Assembly (NCBI RefSeq): GCF_900104025.1
Contig: NZ_FNIQ01000002.1
Location: 310,001 to 374,000 of the forward strand
Direction of reading: 5' to 3'
DNA: 64,000 nucleotides
DNA from: Geodermatophilus sp. DSM 45219
GTDB taxonomy: Bacteria; Actinomycetota; Actinomycetes; Mycobacteriales; Geodermatophilaceae
The notes beneath the pieces are model-generated. The model made no database searches. It had not been told where the DNA came from and saw only the letters and a list, made by a program, of their open reading frames with translations. Every line of letters starts with the position of its first letter. Position 1 is the stretch's first letter. Positions 32,618 through 40,377 of this stretch are shown in pieces. The position numbers and the translations under genes were made by a program.

Positions 32618-32968
32618 GTGGCCGTCGAGCGGGTGGTGCCGGACCTGGTGAGCACGTCGATCGAGGAGGCGACCGGCTTCTACGGCCGGGTGCTGGGCCT
32701 GCAGCCGGTGATGGACGACGGTTGGATCGTTCCGCTCGCCGACCCGGACCGGCCGCACGTCCAGCTCAGCCTGGTGACGCGGGACGCGACCGCGCCGGTC
32801 GTCCCGGCCGTGTCGGTCCAGGTGGACGACGTCGACGCCGCCCATGCCGCCGCGCTGCGCGAGGGCGCCGAGATCGTCCACCCGCTGACCGACGAGCCGT
32901 GGGGCGTGCGCCGCTTCTTCGTCCGCGACCCCGACGGCCACGTCGTCAACGTGCTCGGCCACCGCTGA
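32618..32968 (+). CDS. VOC-family (glyoxalase-like) protein
   Basis: A 116-residue vicinal oxygen chelate domain with paired beta-alpha-beta-beta-beta units: ERVVPDLVSTSIEEATGFYGRVLGL at the start and GVRRFFVRDPDGHVVNVLGH at the end, with putative metal residues in HVQLS and the final DGHVVN region. The family includes glyoxalases, dioxygenases and resistance proteins; the role here is unknown. The GTG at 32618 lacks a strong ribosome site. It converges on the UGSC gene 16 bases away. Confidence 0.78.
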   Translation: MAVERVVPDLVSTSIEEATGFYGRVLGLQPVMDDGWIVPLADPDRPHVQLSLVTRDATAPVVPAVSVQVDDVDAAHAAALREGAEIVHPLTDEPWGVRRFFVRDPDGHVVNVLGHR

Positions 32969-32984
32969 CCCCCGGCGGCGGGGG

Positions 32985-33503
32985 TCAGCCCGGCGCGGTC
33001 ACCGCGGCCAGCACCGCCGCGTAGGCATCCTCGGCGACCGCGCGCAGCTCGGCGTCCGTGCGGTCCTGCACCGGGTGCGGCACCAGCACGTGGGGCGCCG
33101 GGAAGCCCAGCGCCGCCCCCTGCAGCCGGGCCGCGTCGGCGAAGGCCGCGCTGGCGAGGAAGACCCCCACCACGCCGCGGCGCTCCAGGTCGGCGATGTC
33201 GTGCACACTGCACGACGTGCACGAGCCCTAGTCGGCCAGCGCCTCGACCACCACCTCGCACTGCTCGGTGATCTCCTGCCGCAGGTCGACCGGGGCGACC
33301 CGCGCGAACGTGGGCTTCCGGTAGCGGCGCACCGTGACGCCGTCCGCCCGCAGCAGCTCCGCCAGGCGGTCCAGGACGACGTCGCCGCGGGCCTTGCCGA
33401 TGTCCAGCAGGCCCACCGTGCGGCCCTGCAGCGACGCCGGGCGCGGCAACGGCGCCCGGGCGGCCGGCCGGCGCTCGCCGGTCGGATCGAGGACCGTCGT
33501 CAC
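32985..33503 (-). CDS. UGSC-family selenoprotein, selenocysteine encoded by UAG
   Basis: Read conventionally, the frame is a 91-codon ORF ending in TAG (33228-33230) with ~80 more codons in the same frame. Joined, it is a 172-residue protein in which the TAG codon (position 92) is followed by Gly-Ser-Cys-Thr-Ser-Cys. That is the defining UGSC (Sec-Gly-Ser-Cys) motif of a known (seleno)protein family in which the first position is Sec or Cys. Sequence on both sides looks coding and conserved in style: TVGLLDIGKARGDVVLDRLAELL before, SVHDIADLERRGVVGVFLASAAFADAA after. The GTG start overlaps the stop of the thioredoxin-like gene. UAG-directed Sec is reported in Geodermatophilus and Blastococcus. 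Selenium-dependent redox function is inferred; no substrate is known. Confidence 0.88.
33199..33224 (-). promoter_or_regulatory. Candidate SECIS hairpin after the UAG of the UGSC gene
   Basis: Starting 3 bases after the UAG, an 8-bp perfect stem (tcgtgcac, 33217-33224, with gtgcacga, 33199-33206) encloses a 10-base loop 12-21 bases downstream of the codon. That is where the apical loop of the bacterial fdhF SECIS lies relative to its UGA. It is inside the coding sequence, as bacterial SECIS elements are. Confidence 0.55.
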
Positions 33504-34897
33504 GCCCGCACCTCCCGGGTCACCGGAACACTGCCCGTCTCGCCGGCGACCCAGCCCCCGACGATCGCGCTGAACAACCCCGCGTCGCCGCCGGCATGGG
33601 CCACCAGCAGACCACCGGGCCGGAACTTCGGCACCTCGCCGGCAGCGACCCCGGGCGGCAGGCCCTCGGCCATCCCGCCGGCCCCCCGCACCAGCTCCCC
33701 CGCCGGCAGCCGCAGCAGCCCGTCGAGCTCGGCCAGCAGCCGGGCCCGGTCCCAGCCGGCCGCCGCGAACACCCGGCCGTGCTCCGGGGAGACGACCAGC
33801 ATCGCGTCGAAGGCCATCGGCAGCTTCGGGTGCGCGTTGACGCGCAGGCAGGCCGCGAACGTGCGGGCCAGCGACTCCGGGTCCCGGCTGAGCTGGTCGA
33901 CCACCGGCTGCACGCCGGAGCCGGCGAAGACGGTGACCGCGTCGCCGGGCACCCCGCGGTCGGCCGCCAGCGGCGGGAACGGGCTGTCCTGCTCCCGCTC
34001 GGCGAAGCAGAAGGTGACCTTCCCCGGGTTGCCCAGGGTCGCCCGGTCCACCTCACCGGGACGCCCGCGGCCGACGTTGCGGACCACCAGCTGCAGCGCC
34101 CGGCCGATCGTGGCGTTCGCCCGGTTGCCCTGTCCCAGCGCGTTGACCCCGCTGTTCATCCCGATCCGCGTGGCCACCGGTCCGTTGACCACCACCACCG
34201 GCCCGGCGAAGTAGGTGGTCGCCAGCAGGCCGTGCAGCGCGAACTCCTCCGCCGACGCCGCCTCGACGGCCGCCAGGACGACCGGCAGGTGCTCGGGCAG
34301 GCAGCCGGCCAGCACCGCGTTGACCGCCACCTTCTCGACGGTGCAGGGCACCAGGTCCGGCGGGACGACGGCGACGACCTCCCCGGGGTCGCGGGTCGTG
34401 CCGCGCAGCATCCGCACCACCCGCTCCGGTGTCGGCGGCACCACGGGCAGTCCGTCGGTCCAGCCCCGGTCGAACAACGCCTCGTGCTCGTCCTCCAGGT
34501 CGGCCAGCTCGACCCGGCGGCTGGTCAGCCCGCTGCTCCCGTACCGCGCGTCGAGCGCGTCGACCCGGGTGGGGTCGACCGACAGCGACCCGCAGCCCGG
34601 CCGGTGCTCGGGCAGGCCCTCGCCCAGCCCGGCGACGCCGGCCAGCGCCTCCCACTGCCCACGGCTCCAGCCGACCACCCGCGCGGTCTCCGCGCCGTCC
34701 TCCACCCGCATCAGGGTGGGGACCGTCTCGATGCCCAGGCGGTAGGACAGCTCGAGGGCGGTGTCGTCGTGGTCGAACCAGGTGGGGTCGTCCTGGCACC
34801 ACACGGCGGCGCCCAGCCCGCGCAGCACCGGCTCGACCAGGACGCAGGTCGGGCAGTCCCGCTTGACGACGGCGACCAGGCCGTCGGGCAGCTGCAC
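33500..34897 (-). CDS. Thioredoxin-like domain fused to conserved domain, partner of the UGSC protein
   Basis: A 465-residue protein. Residues 1-~110 form a thioredoxin-like fold with an active-site CPTC (KRDCPTCVLV) close to the N-terminus and a cis-Pro loop (ETVPTLMRV). The remaining ~340 residues are a conserved domain I cannot name, with the phrases TDGLPVVPPTPERV, TVEKVAVNAVLAGCLPEHLPVVLAA, MNSGVNALGQGNRANATIGRAL and KVTFCFAEREQDSPFPPLA. I recall similar sequence in genes next to UGSC proteins, but this cannot be checked here. Both active-site cysteines are encoded by TGC, not TAG. The stop overlaps the UGSC start (GTGA), implying a redox pair. It is divergent from the OsmC-like gene with 83 bases between starts. 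Confidence 0.75.
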   Translation of the reverse strand: MQLPDGLVAVVKRDCPTCVLVEPVLRGLGAAVWCQDDPTWFDHDDTALELSYRLGIETVPTLMRVEDGAETARVVGWSRGQWEALAGVAGLGEGLPEHRPGCGSLSVDPTRVDALDARYGSSGLTSRRVELADLEDEHEALFDRGWTDGLPVVPPTPERVVRMLRGTTRDPGEVVAVVPPDLVPCTVEKVAVNAVLAGCLPEHLPVVLAAVEAASAEEFALHGLLATTYFAGPVVVVNGPVATRIGMNSGVNALGQGNRANATIGRALQLVVRNVGRGRPGEVDRATLGNPGKVTFCFAEREQDSPFPPLAADRGVPGDAVTVFAGSGVQPVVDQLSRDPESLARTFAACLRVNAHPKLPMAFDAMLVVSPEHGRVFAAAGWDRARLLAELDGLLRLPAGELVRGAGGMAEGLPPGVAAGEVPKFRPGGLLVAHAGGDAGLFSAIVGGWVAGETGSVPVTREVRA

Positions 34898-34980
34898 GGA
34901 CGCGACCCTAGCCGTCGGGGTTCGTCCGGGGCGTCGGCGGGGAAGGACCACGACGACGACCGACCAGAGCGGGGGACAGA
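34898..34980. promoter_or_regulatory. Divergent promoter region of the selenoprotein locus
   Basis: The 83 bases between the start codons of the thioredoxin-like gene and the OsmC-like gene must hold both promoters. A GCGGGGGA purine stretch precedes the OsmC GTG. I see no confident -35/-10 pair or operator. Confidence 0.5.
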
Positions 34981-35436
34981 GTGGCTGAGATCGCCTACGT
35001 GTCGGAGGTCCGCGTCGAGCGGCTGGGCGGGCCGCTCCGCGCGGCCCACCTGCCCGGCGAGGAGGAGCCGACCGTCTACGGGATGCACGGGGCCATCGCC
35101 GAGCACTACGGGATGCAGCCGGGTGCCGCACCGAGCCACGCCAGCACGATCGACCACCTCGTGGGCGCCGCACTCGGTTAGCTGACCGGGACGTTCGCCG
35201 GGGCCCTGGCGGCCCGGCGGATCGACCCCACCGGTCTGGTGGGGCACGCGCGCGGTGAGGTCGAGCTGGAGGGAAAGGTCCTGGTGGTCAAGCGCATCGC
35301 GGTCACCTACACCGGTCTGGACGTCGCCGAGGAGGACGCCGGGAAGGTGCAGAGGGTGCTCGCGGTCCATGCCGACGGCTGCCCGGTGGCGCGGAGCCTC
35401 AAGGGGTCGATCGAGATCACCACGCAGCTCGGCTGA
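34981..35436 (+). CDS. OsmC-like selenoprotein, selenocysteine encoded by UAG
   Basis: The frame is interrupted only by TAG at 35179-35181. Reading it as one residue gives a 151-residue OsmC/Ohr-type protein with that residue at position 67, in the context HASTIDHLVGAALG-x-LTGTFAGAL. In OsmC proteins this is the helix position of the peroxidatic cysteine. The second active-site cysteine of the family follows in HADGCPVARSLKGSIEI near residue 134. OsmC/Ohr enzymes reduce organic hydroperoxides using a Cys pair; a Sec version would be more reactive. Neither half alone makes a complete fold. It starts with GTG at 34981 after GCGGGGGA and stands opposite the UGSC/thioredoxin pair. Confidence 0.88.
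35196..35211 (+). promoter_or_regulatory. Candidate SECIS hairpin after the UAG of the OsmC-like gene
   Basis: Fourteen bases after the UAG, cgccgg (35196-35201) and ctggcg (35206-35211) can form a 6-bp stem (one G-U) with a GGCC tetraloop 21-24 bases downstream of the codon. The position suits a bacterial SECIS, but the high GC content makes chance hairpins likely. Confidence 0.4.
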
Positions 35437-35549
35437 CCCGGGTCCGCGCGCACGGACCCGTGGTGCCCGGCCGCGCCGGGGCGGGAGACTGCGACGTGCC
35501 GGGGAGCTCCACCGCCCCGGCGTCCGGACACCTGCGAGGGGGGCCGGCG

Positions 35550-36788
35550 ATGGGTGAGCGCACGACGTGCCTGGTCGTCGGTGGCGGCCCGGCCGGGATG
35601 GTGCTGGGGCTGCTGCTGGCCAGAGCAGGGGTCGAGGTGACCGTGCTGGAGAAGCACGCCGACTTCCTCCGCGACTTCCGCGGCGACACGGTGCACCCCT
35701 CGACGCTGCAGCTGCTCGACGAGCTCGGCCTGGGCGAGGAGTTCGCCCGGCTGCCGCACACGAGGGTGGAGCAGGTCGTCTTCCCGGCCGGGGACGGCGG
35801 CAGCGTGACCCTCGGCGACTTCCGCCGGCTCAGGGTCCGCCACCCCTACATCGCGATGGTGCCGCAGTGGGACCTGCTGGACCTGCTCGCCGACGCCGGA
35901 CGCCGCGAGCCGACGTACACGCTGCGCATGCAGACGGAGATGACCGATCTGGTCCGCGAGGGCGACCGGGTCACCGGCGTGCGGTACCGCACCGCGGACG
36001 GCGCCACCGGTGAGATCCGCGCCGACCTCACCGTGGCCTGCGACGGCCGGCACTCGGTCGCGCGGCGCCAGGCGGGACTGCGACCGGAGGAGTTCCCCGT
36101 CCCGATCGACGCCTGGTGGTTCCGCGTCCCCCGCCTGCCCGGCGACCACCCGGCCGCCCTGGCCCCGCGGGCGGCACCCGGCCGCTTCGCCGTCGTCATC
36201 CCGCGCGAGACCTTCCTGCAGGTGGCCTACATCGGCCGCAAGGGTGCCGACCCCGAGCTGCGCGCCCGCGGCATCGAGGCCTTCCGCCAGGACGTCGCGG
36301 AGCTGATCCCCGAGTTCCGGGACCGGATGGACGCGCTGGCGTCGATGGACGACGTGAAGCACCTCGACGTCCGGGTGGACCGGTTGCTGCGCTGGCACGT
36401 CGACGGGCTGCTGTGCATCGGCGACGCCGCACACGCCATGTCGCCGGTCGGCGGTGTCGGCATCAACCTCGCCGTCCAGGACGCCGTGGCGACGGCGACC
36501 CTGCTCGCCGAGCCGCTGCGCCGCGGCGTGGTGGGCCCGGCGGAGCTGGCCGCCGTCCGCACGCGCCGGCTGGTGCCGACCGTGCTGGTGCAGACCCTGC
36601 AGCGGGCGCTGCACCGCGCCCTGGTCGGGCCACTGGTCGAGGGACGACGGCCCGGGCCGCCCGCGCTCGCCCTCGCGCTGGTGCGGCGCATCCCCCAGCT
36701 GTCCGTCGTCCCGGCGTACCTCATCGGCGTGGGGCTGCGGCCCGAGCACGCCCCGCCCTTCGCCCGGCGGGCGCCGGCGCACTCCTGA
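35550..36788 (+). CDS. FAD-dependent aromatic hydroxylase-like monooxygenase
   Basis: A 412-residue class A flavoprotein monooxygenase: GGGPAGMVLGLLLARAGVEVTVLEK at the N-terminus binds ADP, the DG fingerprint is VACDGRHSVAR, and LLCIGDAAHAMSPVGGVGINLAVQDAV binds the flavin ribityl/pyrophosphate. The family (p-hydroxybenzoate hydroxylase, UbiH-like and polyketide hydroxylases) inserts oxygen into phenols or related substrates using NAD(P)H. The ATG at 35550 follows GAGGGGGG. Next on the same strand is a P450, so the two may act on a common substrate; none can be named. Confidence 0.87.
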   Translation: MGERTTCLVVGGGPAGMVLGLLLARAGVEVTVLEKHADFLRDFRGDTVHPSTLQLLDELGLGEEFARLPHTRVEQVVFPAGDGGSVTLGDFRRLRVRHPYIAMVPQWDLLDLLADAGRREPTYTLRMQTEMTDLVREGDRVTGVRYRTADGATGEIRADLTVACDGRHSVARRQAGLRPEEFPVPIDAWWFRVPRLPGDHPAALAPRAAPGRFAVVIPRETFLQVAYIGRKGADPELRARGIEAFRQDVAELIPEFRDRMDALASMDDVKHLDVRVDRLLRWHVDGLLCIGDAAHAMSPVGGVGINLAVQDAVATATLLAEPLRRGVVGPAELAAVRTRRLVPTVLVQTLQRALHRALVGPLVEGRRPGPPALALALVRRIPQLSVVPAYLIGVGLRPEHAPPFARRAPAHS

Positions 36789-36867
36789 CCCCGGCAGCCG
36801 AGTGGCGCGCGCACGCGCGGGACCTCCGTACCTGGCGCCCGCCGGCCGGCCCCGGGAGCCTCGGGCG

Positions 36868-38133
36868 ATGGACGACGGCCCGGTGGTGCAGCTCGACGCG
36901 GCGTTCTTCGCCGACCCGCACGCCCGCTACGCGCGGTTGCGCGAGGAGCGGCCGGTCGCGCGGGCGGTGACACCGGTGGGCCTGCCGGTCTGGCTGGTCA
37001 CCCGGTACGACGACGCCCGGGCCGCGCTGGCCGACCCGCGCCTGGCCAAGGACTCCGACGGGTTCGCCGCGGTGATCGAGCGCCAGCAGCTGCCGCCCGG
37101 GGCACGGGCCGTGTTCGCCCAGGAGCTCAGCCGGCACATGCTCAGCTCCGACCCGCCCGACCACACCCGGCTGCGCAAGCTGGTGGGCCGCGCCTTCACC
37201 GTGCGGGCGATCGCCGGCCTGCGCCCGCGGGTCGAGGCGATCGCCGCCGGGCTCGCCGACCGGATGGCCGCCGGCCCGGACGAGGTCGACCTGCTCGACG
37301 CGTTCGCCTTCCCGCTGCCCATGGCGGTGATCTGCGACCTGCTCGGCGTCCCTGAGGGCGAGCGCACGTCGTTCCGCCGCTGGTCGAACACGCTGCTGAC
37401 CTCCGACGGCGCGGTCGAGGAGCGCACCGCCGCGGGGATGTCCATGGCCACCTACCTCACCGCGCTGGTCGAGGAGAAGCGGGCGAGGCCGGCCGGCGAC
37501 ATGCTGTCGGCGATCGCCGCCGCCGCCGAGGACGCCGACCGGCTGTCGGCCGACGAGACCGTGTCGATGGCCTTCCTGCTGCTGGTCGCCGGGCACGAGA
37601 CGACGGTCAACCTGATCGGCAACGGCGTCCTCGCGCTGCTGCGCCGTCCCGACCGGCTGGCCGAGCTGCGCGCCGACCCCGGCCTCGTCCCCGCCGCCGT
37701 CGAGGAGTTCCTGCGCCTCGACGGGCCGGTCAACCTGGCCACGTTCCGGCACACCACCGAGCCCGTGCCCATCGGCGGCACGACCATCCCGGCCGGCGAG
37801 GTGGTGCTGGTGTCCCTCGCCTCGGCCAACCGCGACCCCGCCCACGTGGTCGCCCCCGACGAGCTGGACTGGCACCGCCAGGTCGGCCACCTGGCCTTCG
37901 GGCACGGCATCCACCACTGCCTCGGCGCCCCGCTGGCCCGGCTCGAGGGCGAGGTCGCCTTCCGGACGCTGCTCGGCCGCTTCCCCGACCTCGCCCTCGC
38001 CGCAGATCCCGACGAGCTGACCTGGCGGCAGAGCATCCTCATGCGCGGCCTGACCCGCCTGCCGGTGCGGCTCCGCGGCAGCAGTCCCGGCCGGGTGACC
38101 GCGGGGCACACCGCCACCGCCGGGACGCGGTGA
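36868..38133 (+). CDS. Cytochrome P450 (CYP107-like)
   Basis: A 421-residue soluble bacterial P450: ligand region HMLSSDPPDHTRLRKLVGRAFT, I-helix AGHETT, ExxR in EEFLR, and heme loop FGHGIHHCLG with Cys351. The overall pattern resembles CYP107 relatives such as polyketide or macrolide hydroxylases. The ATG at 36868 places the PVVQLDAAFFADPHARYARLR segment at the N-terminus, as usual. Electron-transfer partners are not in the window. It lies 79 bases after the flavin monooxygenase. Confidence 0.92.
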   Translation: MDDGPVVQLDAAFFADPHARYARLREERPVARAVTPVGLPVWLVTRYDDARAALADPRLAKDSDGFAAVIERQQLPPGARAVFAQELSRHMLSSDPPDHTRLRKLVGRAFTVRAIAGLRPRVEAIAAGLADRMAAGPDEVDLLDAFAFPLPMAVICDLLGVPEGERTSFRRWSNTLLTSDGAVEERTAAGMSMATYLTALVEEKRARPAGDMLSAIAAAAEDADRLSADETVSMAFLLLVAGHETTVNLIGNGVLALLRRPDRLAELRADPGLVPAAVEEFLRLDGPVNLATFRHTTEPVPIGGTTIPAGEVVLVSLASANRDPAHVVAPDELDWHRQVGHLAFGHGIHHCLGAPLARLEGEVAFRTLLGRFPDLALAADPDELTWRQSILMRGLTRLPVRLRGSSPGRVTAGHTATAGTR

Positions 38134-38149
38134 GCGCCGGCCCGGCCGC

Positions 38150-38566
38150 TCAGCGGTCGGGCGTGTCGACGCCCAGGTCCTGGAGCGCGGCGTGCACCCG
38201 CCGGGCGTCCCGGTGGGCGTAGCGCAGCCCGGGACGCTGCTCGTCGACCTCGACGGGCAGGCCCCGCGCGACCAGCAGGTCGGCCACCACCCGCGTCGCG
38301 GCAGCGTCGTCGGTGGAGGAGAGGCCCGTCGTCATCGCCGCCCACCTGCGGCGGTCCAGGGCGACCAGGCCCGTCACGACGACGACCGGCCCGAGGGCGG
38401 CCCGGACGGCCGGCGGCCGGCCGGTCCACCGCAGGGCCAGCGCCGACCCGGCGGCCGCGGCCAGGCAGGCGCCGCCGAGGGCGGCGTGGCCCACGGCGTC
38501 GAGCCGGGCGGTGCGGGGGAAGCGCGGACGCCGGTCCCCCGTCCACCGCGGTGCCCGCGGGGTCAC
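38150..38566 (-). CDS. Hypothetical two-helix membrane protein
   Basis: A 138-residue protein with two hydrophobic segments (about residues 22-42 and 50-68) and a C-terminal soluble part with VVADLLVARGLPVEVDEQRPGLRYAHRDARRVHAAL. No family recognised. The GTG at 38566 overlaps the stop of the upstream hypothetical gene (GTGA), so both are probably expressed together. Confidence 0.6.
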   Translation of the reverse strand: MTPRAPRWTGDRRPRFPRTARLDAVGHAALGGACLAAAAGSALALRWTGRPPAVRAALGPVVVVTGLVALDRRRWAAMTTGLSSTDDAAATRVVADLLVARGLPVEVDEQRPGLRYAHRDARRVHAALQDLGVDTPDR

Positions 38567-39225
38567 CGCCGCAGGCCGGACTCGAACGCCCGCCGCAGCA
38601 CCAGGTGCGCCGTGTGGGGGTCCGCGGTCGCCCCGGCCGAGCACACCACGGCTCCGGGGGCGAGCAGGTGCCACCAGCGGCCCTCGACCTCCAGGACGAC
38701 GGCGCTGGCGCGCACCGCCCCGACGTCCACCTGCCGGTCGAAGGCGACGTCCTCGGCCACCTGACGGACCAGCCCGTACGGGAAGCTGCCGGCCCGCTCG
38801 GCGCGGTGACCGGCGTCCAGCCGGTCGACCCAGCGGAGCGCCTCCGGGAAGGTGTCGACGACGGCCCGGCGCAGCGCCGGACGGTCCGCGAGGGCGGCGA
38901 AGTCCGGCGGCGACCCCACCTCCTCGCGCCGTGCCCGCACCGCCCACGACACGGGGTGGTCCGGGTCCGGCCGCTCCTCCTGCCGCTGCAGCTCCGCGTC
39001 GAGCAGCGCGGCCCACCAGCCGGTCCAGTGCCGGCCCGCCTCCCGGCGCTGCTGGTCGGAGAGCAGGGCGCGGCGGTCGGGCACCGTCCCGGCGAGCGGC
39101 GGCGGCACGGCCGGCCCCGGCGGGACCGCCAGCCCCAGGGCGTCCCGGACGAACAGCGCGACGTGCGGCAGCGAGTCCCGCGCGGACTCCGCGAACCGCC
39201 ACGACGTCGTCCCGGCGAGCTGCAC
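38563..39225 (-). CDS. Hypothetical protein (220 aa)
   Basis: A soluble Trp/Arg-rich protein with blocks RHWTGWWAALLDAELQRQ and AERAGSFPYGLVRQVAEDVAFDR and a C-terminal LEVEGRWWHLLAPGAVVCSA. I do not recognise it. The GTG at 39225 is preceded by GGGAGGTGCACC, a good ribosome site, and longer frames contain low-complexity sequence. Coupled to the downstream membrane protein gene. Confidence 0.6.
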   Translation of the reverse strand: MQLAGTTSWRFAESARDSLPHVALFVRDALGLAVPPGPAVPPPLAGTVPDRRALLSDQQRREAGRHWTGWWAALLDAELQRQEERPDPDHPVSWAVRARREEVGSPPDFAALADRPALRRAVVDTFPEALRWVDRLDAGHRAERAGSFPYGLVRQVAEDVAFDRQVDVGAVRASAVVLEVEGRWWHLLAPGAVVCSAGATADPHTAHLVLRRAFESGLRR

Positions 39226-39381
39226 GGTGCACCTCCCTCGGCCCGGCCACGTACGTGCTCCAGCGTGGCCCATCCGGCCGGCGACCGGGACCCGCCTCCG
39301 TGCGACACCTCGGCGACGTCCCGGGCAGGTGCGGGCAGCGGGGCCCGGAAACGCGATTGCGCCCCTCGCTACAACGGGGAG

Positions 39382-40377
39382 GTGCAGATCCTCGAGACCG
39401 GCCCCGACGAGGCAGCCTTCACCGGCTGGTGCGAGGTGTGGGCGGCGACCCAGCGCGCCGACCGGCCGGGCGAGGCGCCGCGGCCGGCGAGCGACCACGT
39501 CGCCCTGGGACGGCGGCTCACCACGCCGGGCGGCGCGCTGCAGGGCACCCACCGGGCCGCGGTCGACGGCGGCGCCGTCGTCGGCGCGCTCCGGGTGCTG
39601 CTGCCGGTGCGGGACAACCCGGCGGTCGCCTACCTCGACGTGGCCGTGCACCCGGCGCACCGCCGCCGGGGAGTCGGCAGCGCGCTGCTCGCCGACGGCG
39701 CCCGGCTGGCCGCGGCCGCCGGGAGGTCCACGCTGATCGCCGAGGTCGACGAGCCCGGGCCGGCGGCGCCGGGGCGCGCCTTCGCCCTGCACCACGGGTG
39801 GGCGTGCGACCTGCGGGAGACCCGCCGCGACCTGCTGCTCCCGGTCGACGAGCAGCGGCTATCCGCCCTGGAGGCCGGGGCCCGGGCGGCGAGCACGGGC
39901 TACGAGGTCGTCACCTGGCGGGACCGGACGCCGGACAGCCTCCTCGAGGACCGGGCGCTGCTCAGCCGCCGGATGTCCACCGACGCCCCGAGCGGCGACG
40001 TGCCGGTCGAGGAGGAGGACTGGGACGCCGCCCGGGTGCGCGAGCAGGAGGCCGTCCACGTGGCCCGGGACCGCACGGTGCTGTCCGCCGGCGCGGTGCG
40101 CGAGGGCCGGCTGGTGGCCTTCACCGACCTGCACGTGCCGCTGGCGACGCCGGAGCGGGCCGACCAGAGCGGCACGCTGGTGCTGCGCGAGCACCGCGGC
40201 CACCGGCTCGGCACCCGCGTCAAGACCGCGGTGCTGCGCGAGCTGGCCGCGACGCTGCCGCAGGTGCGCCGGATCAGCACCTACAACGCCGAGACCAACC
40301 GGCCGATGGTCGCGGTCAACGAGGCGCTGGGGTTCCGCCCGGCGGGCGGGCTGTCCACCTGGACGCGTCGACCCTGA
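39382..40377 (+). CDS. Two-domain GNAT N-acetyltransferase
   Basis: A 331-residue protein with tandem GNAT folds. The N-terminal domain has the acetyl-CoA loop HPAHRRRGVGSALL (motif A, RxxGxG); the C-terminal domain has LREHRGHRLGTRVKTAVL followed by YNAETNRPMVAVNEALGFRP. The same two-domain layout is found in mycothiol synthase MshD and in antibiotic-resistance acetyltransferases, but MshD identity is not claimed. The GTG at 39382 follows GGGGAGG. Its last 62 bases overlap the end of the convergent phaZ gene. Confidence 0.82.
   Translation: MQILETGPDEAAFTGWCEVWAATQRADRPGEAPRPASDHVALGRRLTTPGGALQGTHRAAVDGGAVVGALRVLLPVRDNPAVAYLDVAVHPAHRRRGVGSALLADGARLAAAAGRSTLIAEVDEPGPAAPGRAFALHHGWACDLRETRRDLLLPVDEQRLSALEAGARAASTGYEVVTWRDRTPDSLLEDRALLSRRMSTDAPSGDVPVEEEDWDAARVREQEAVHVARDRTVLSAGAVREGRLVAFTDLHVPLATPERADQSGTLVLREHRGHRLGTRVKTAVLRELAATLPQVRRISTYNAETNRPMVAVNEALGFRPAGGLSTWTRRP

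Noticed and set aside
33500..34897. Whether the CPTC thioredoxin also uses a Sec codon
   Set aside because: Both active-site codons read TGC, and no TAG or TGA interrupts the frame.
34981..35181. The OsmC-like reading frame could be a 66-aa gene or a pseudogene ended by a nonsense codon
   Set aside because: The downstream 84 codons continue in the same frame with the second OsmC Cys motif and good codon usage, and the stop falls at the catalytic position, as it does in the UGSC gene.
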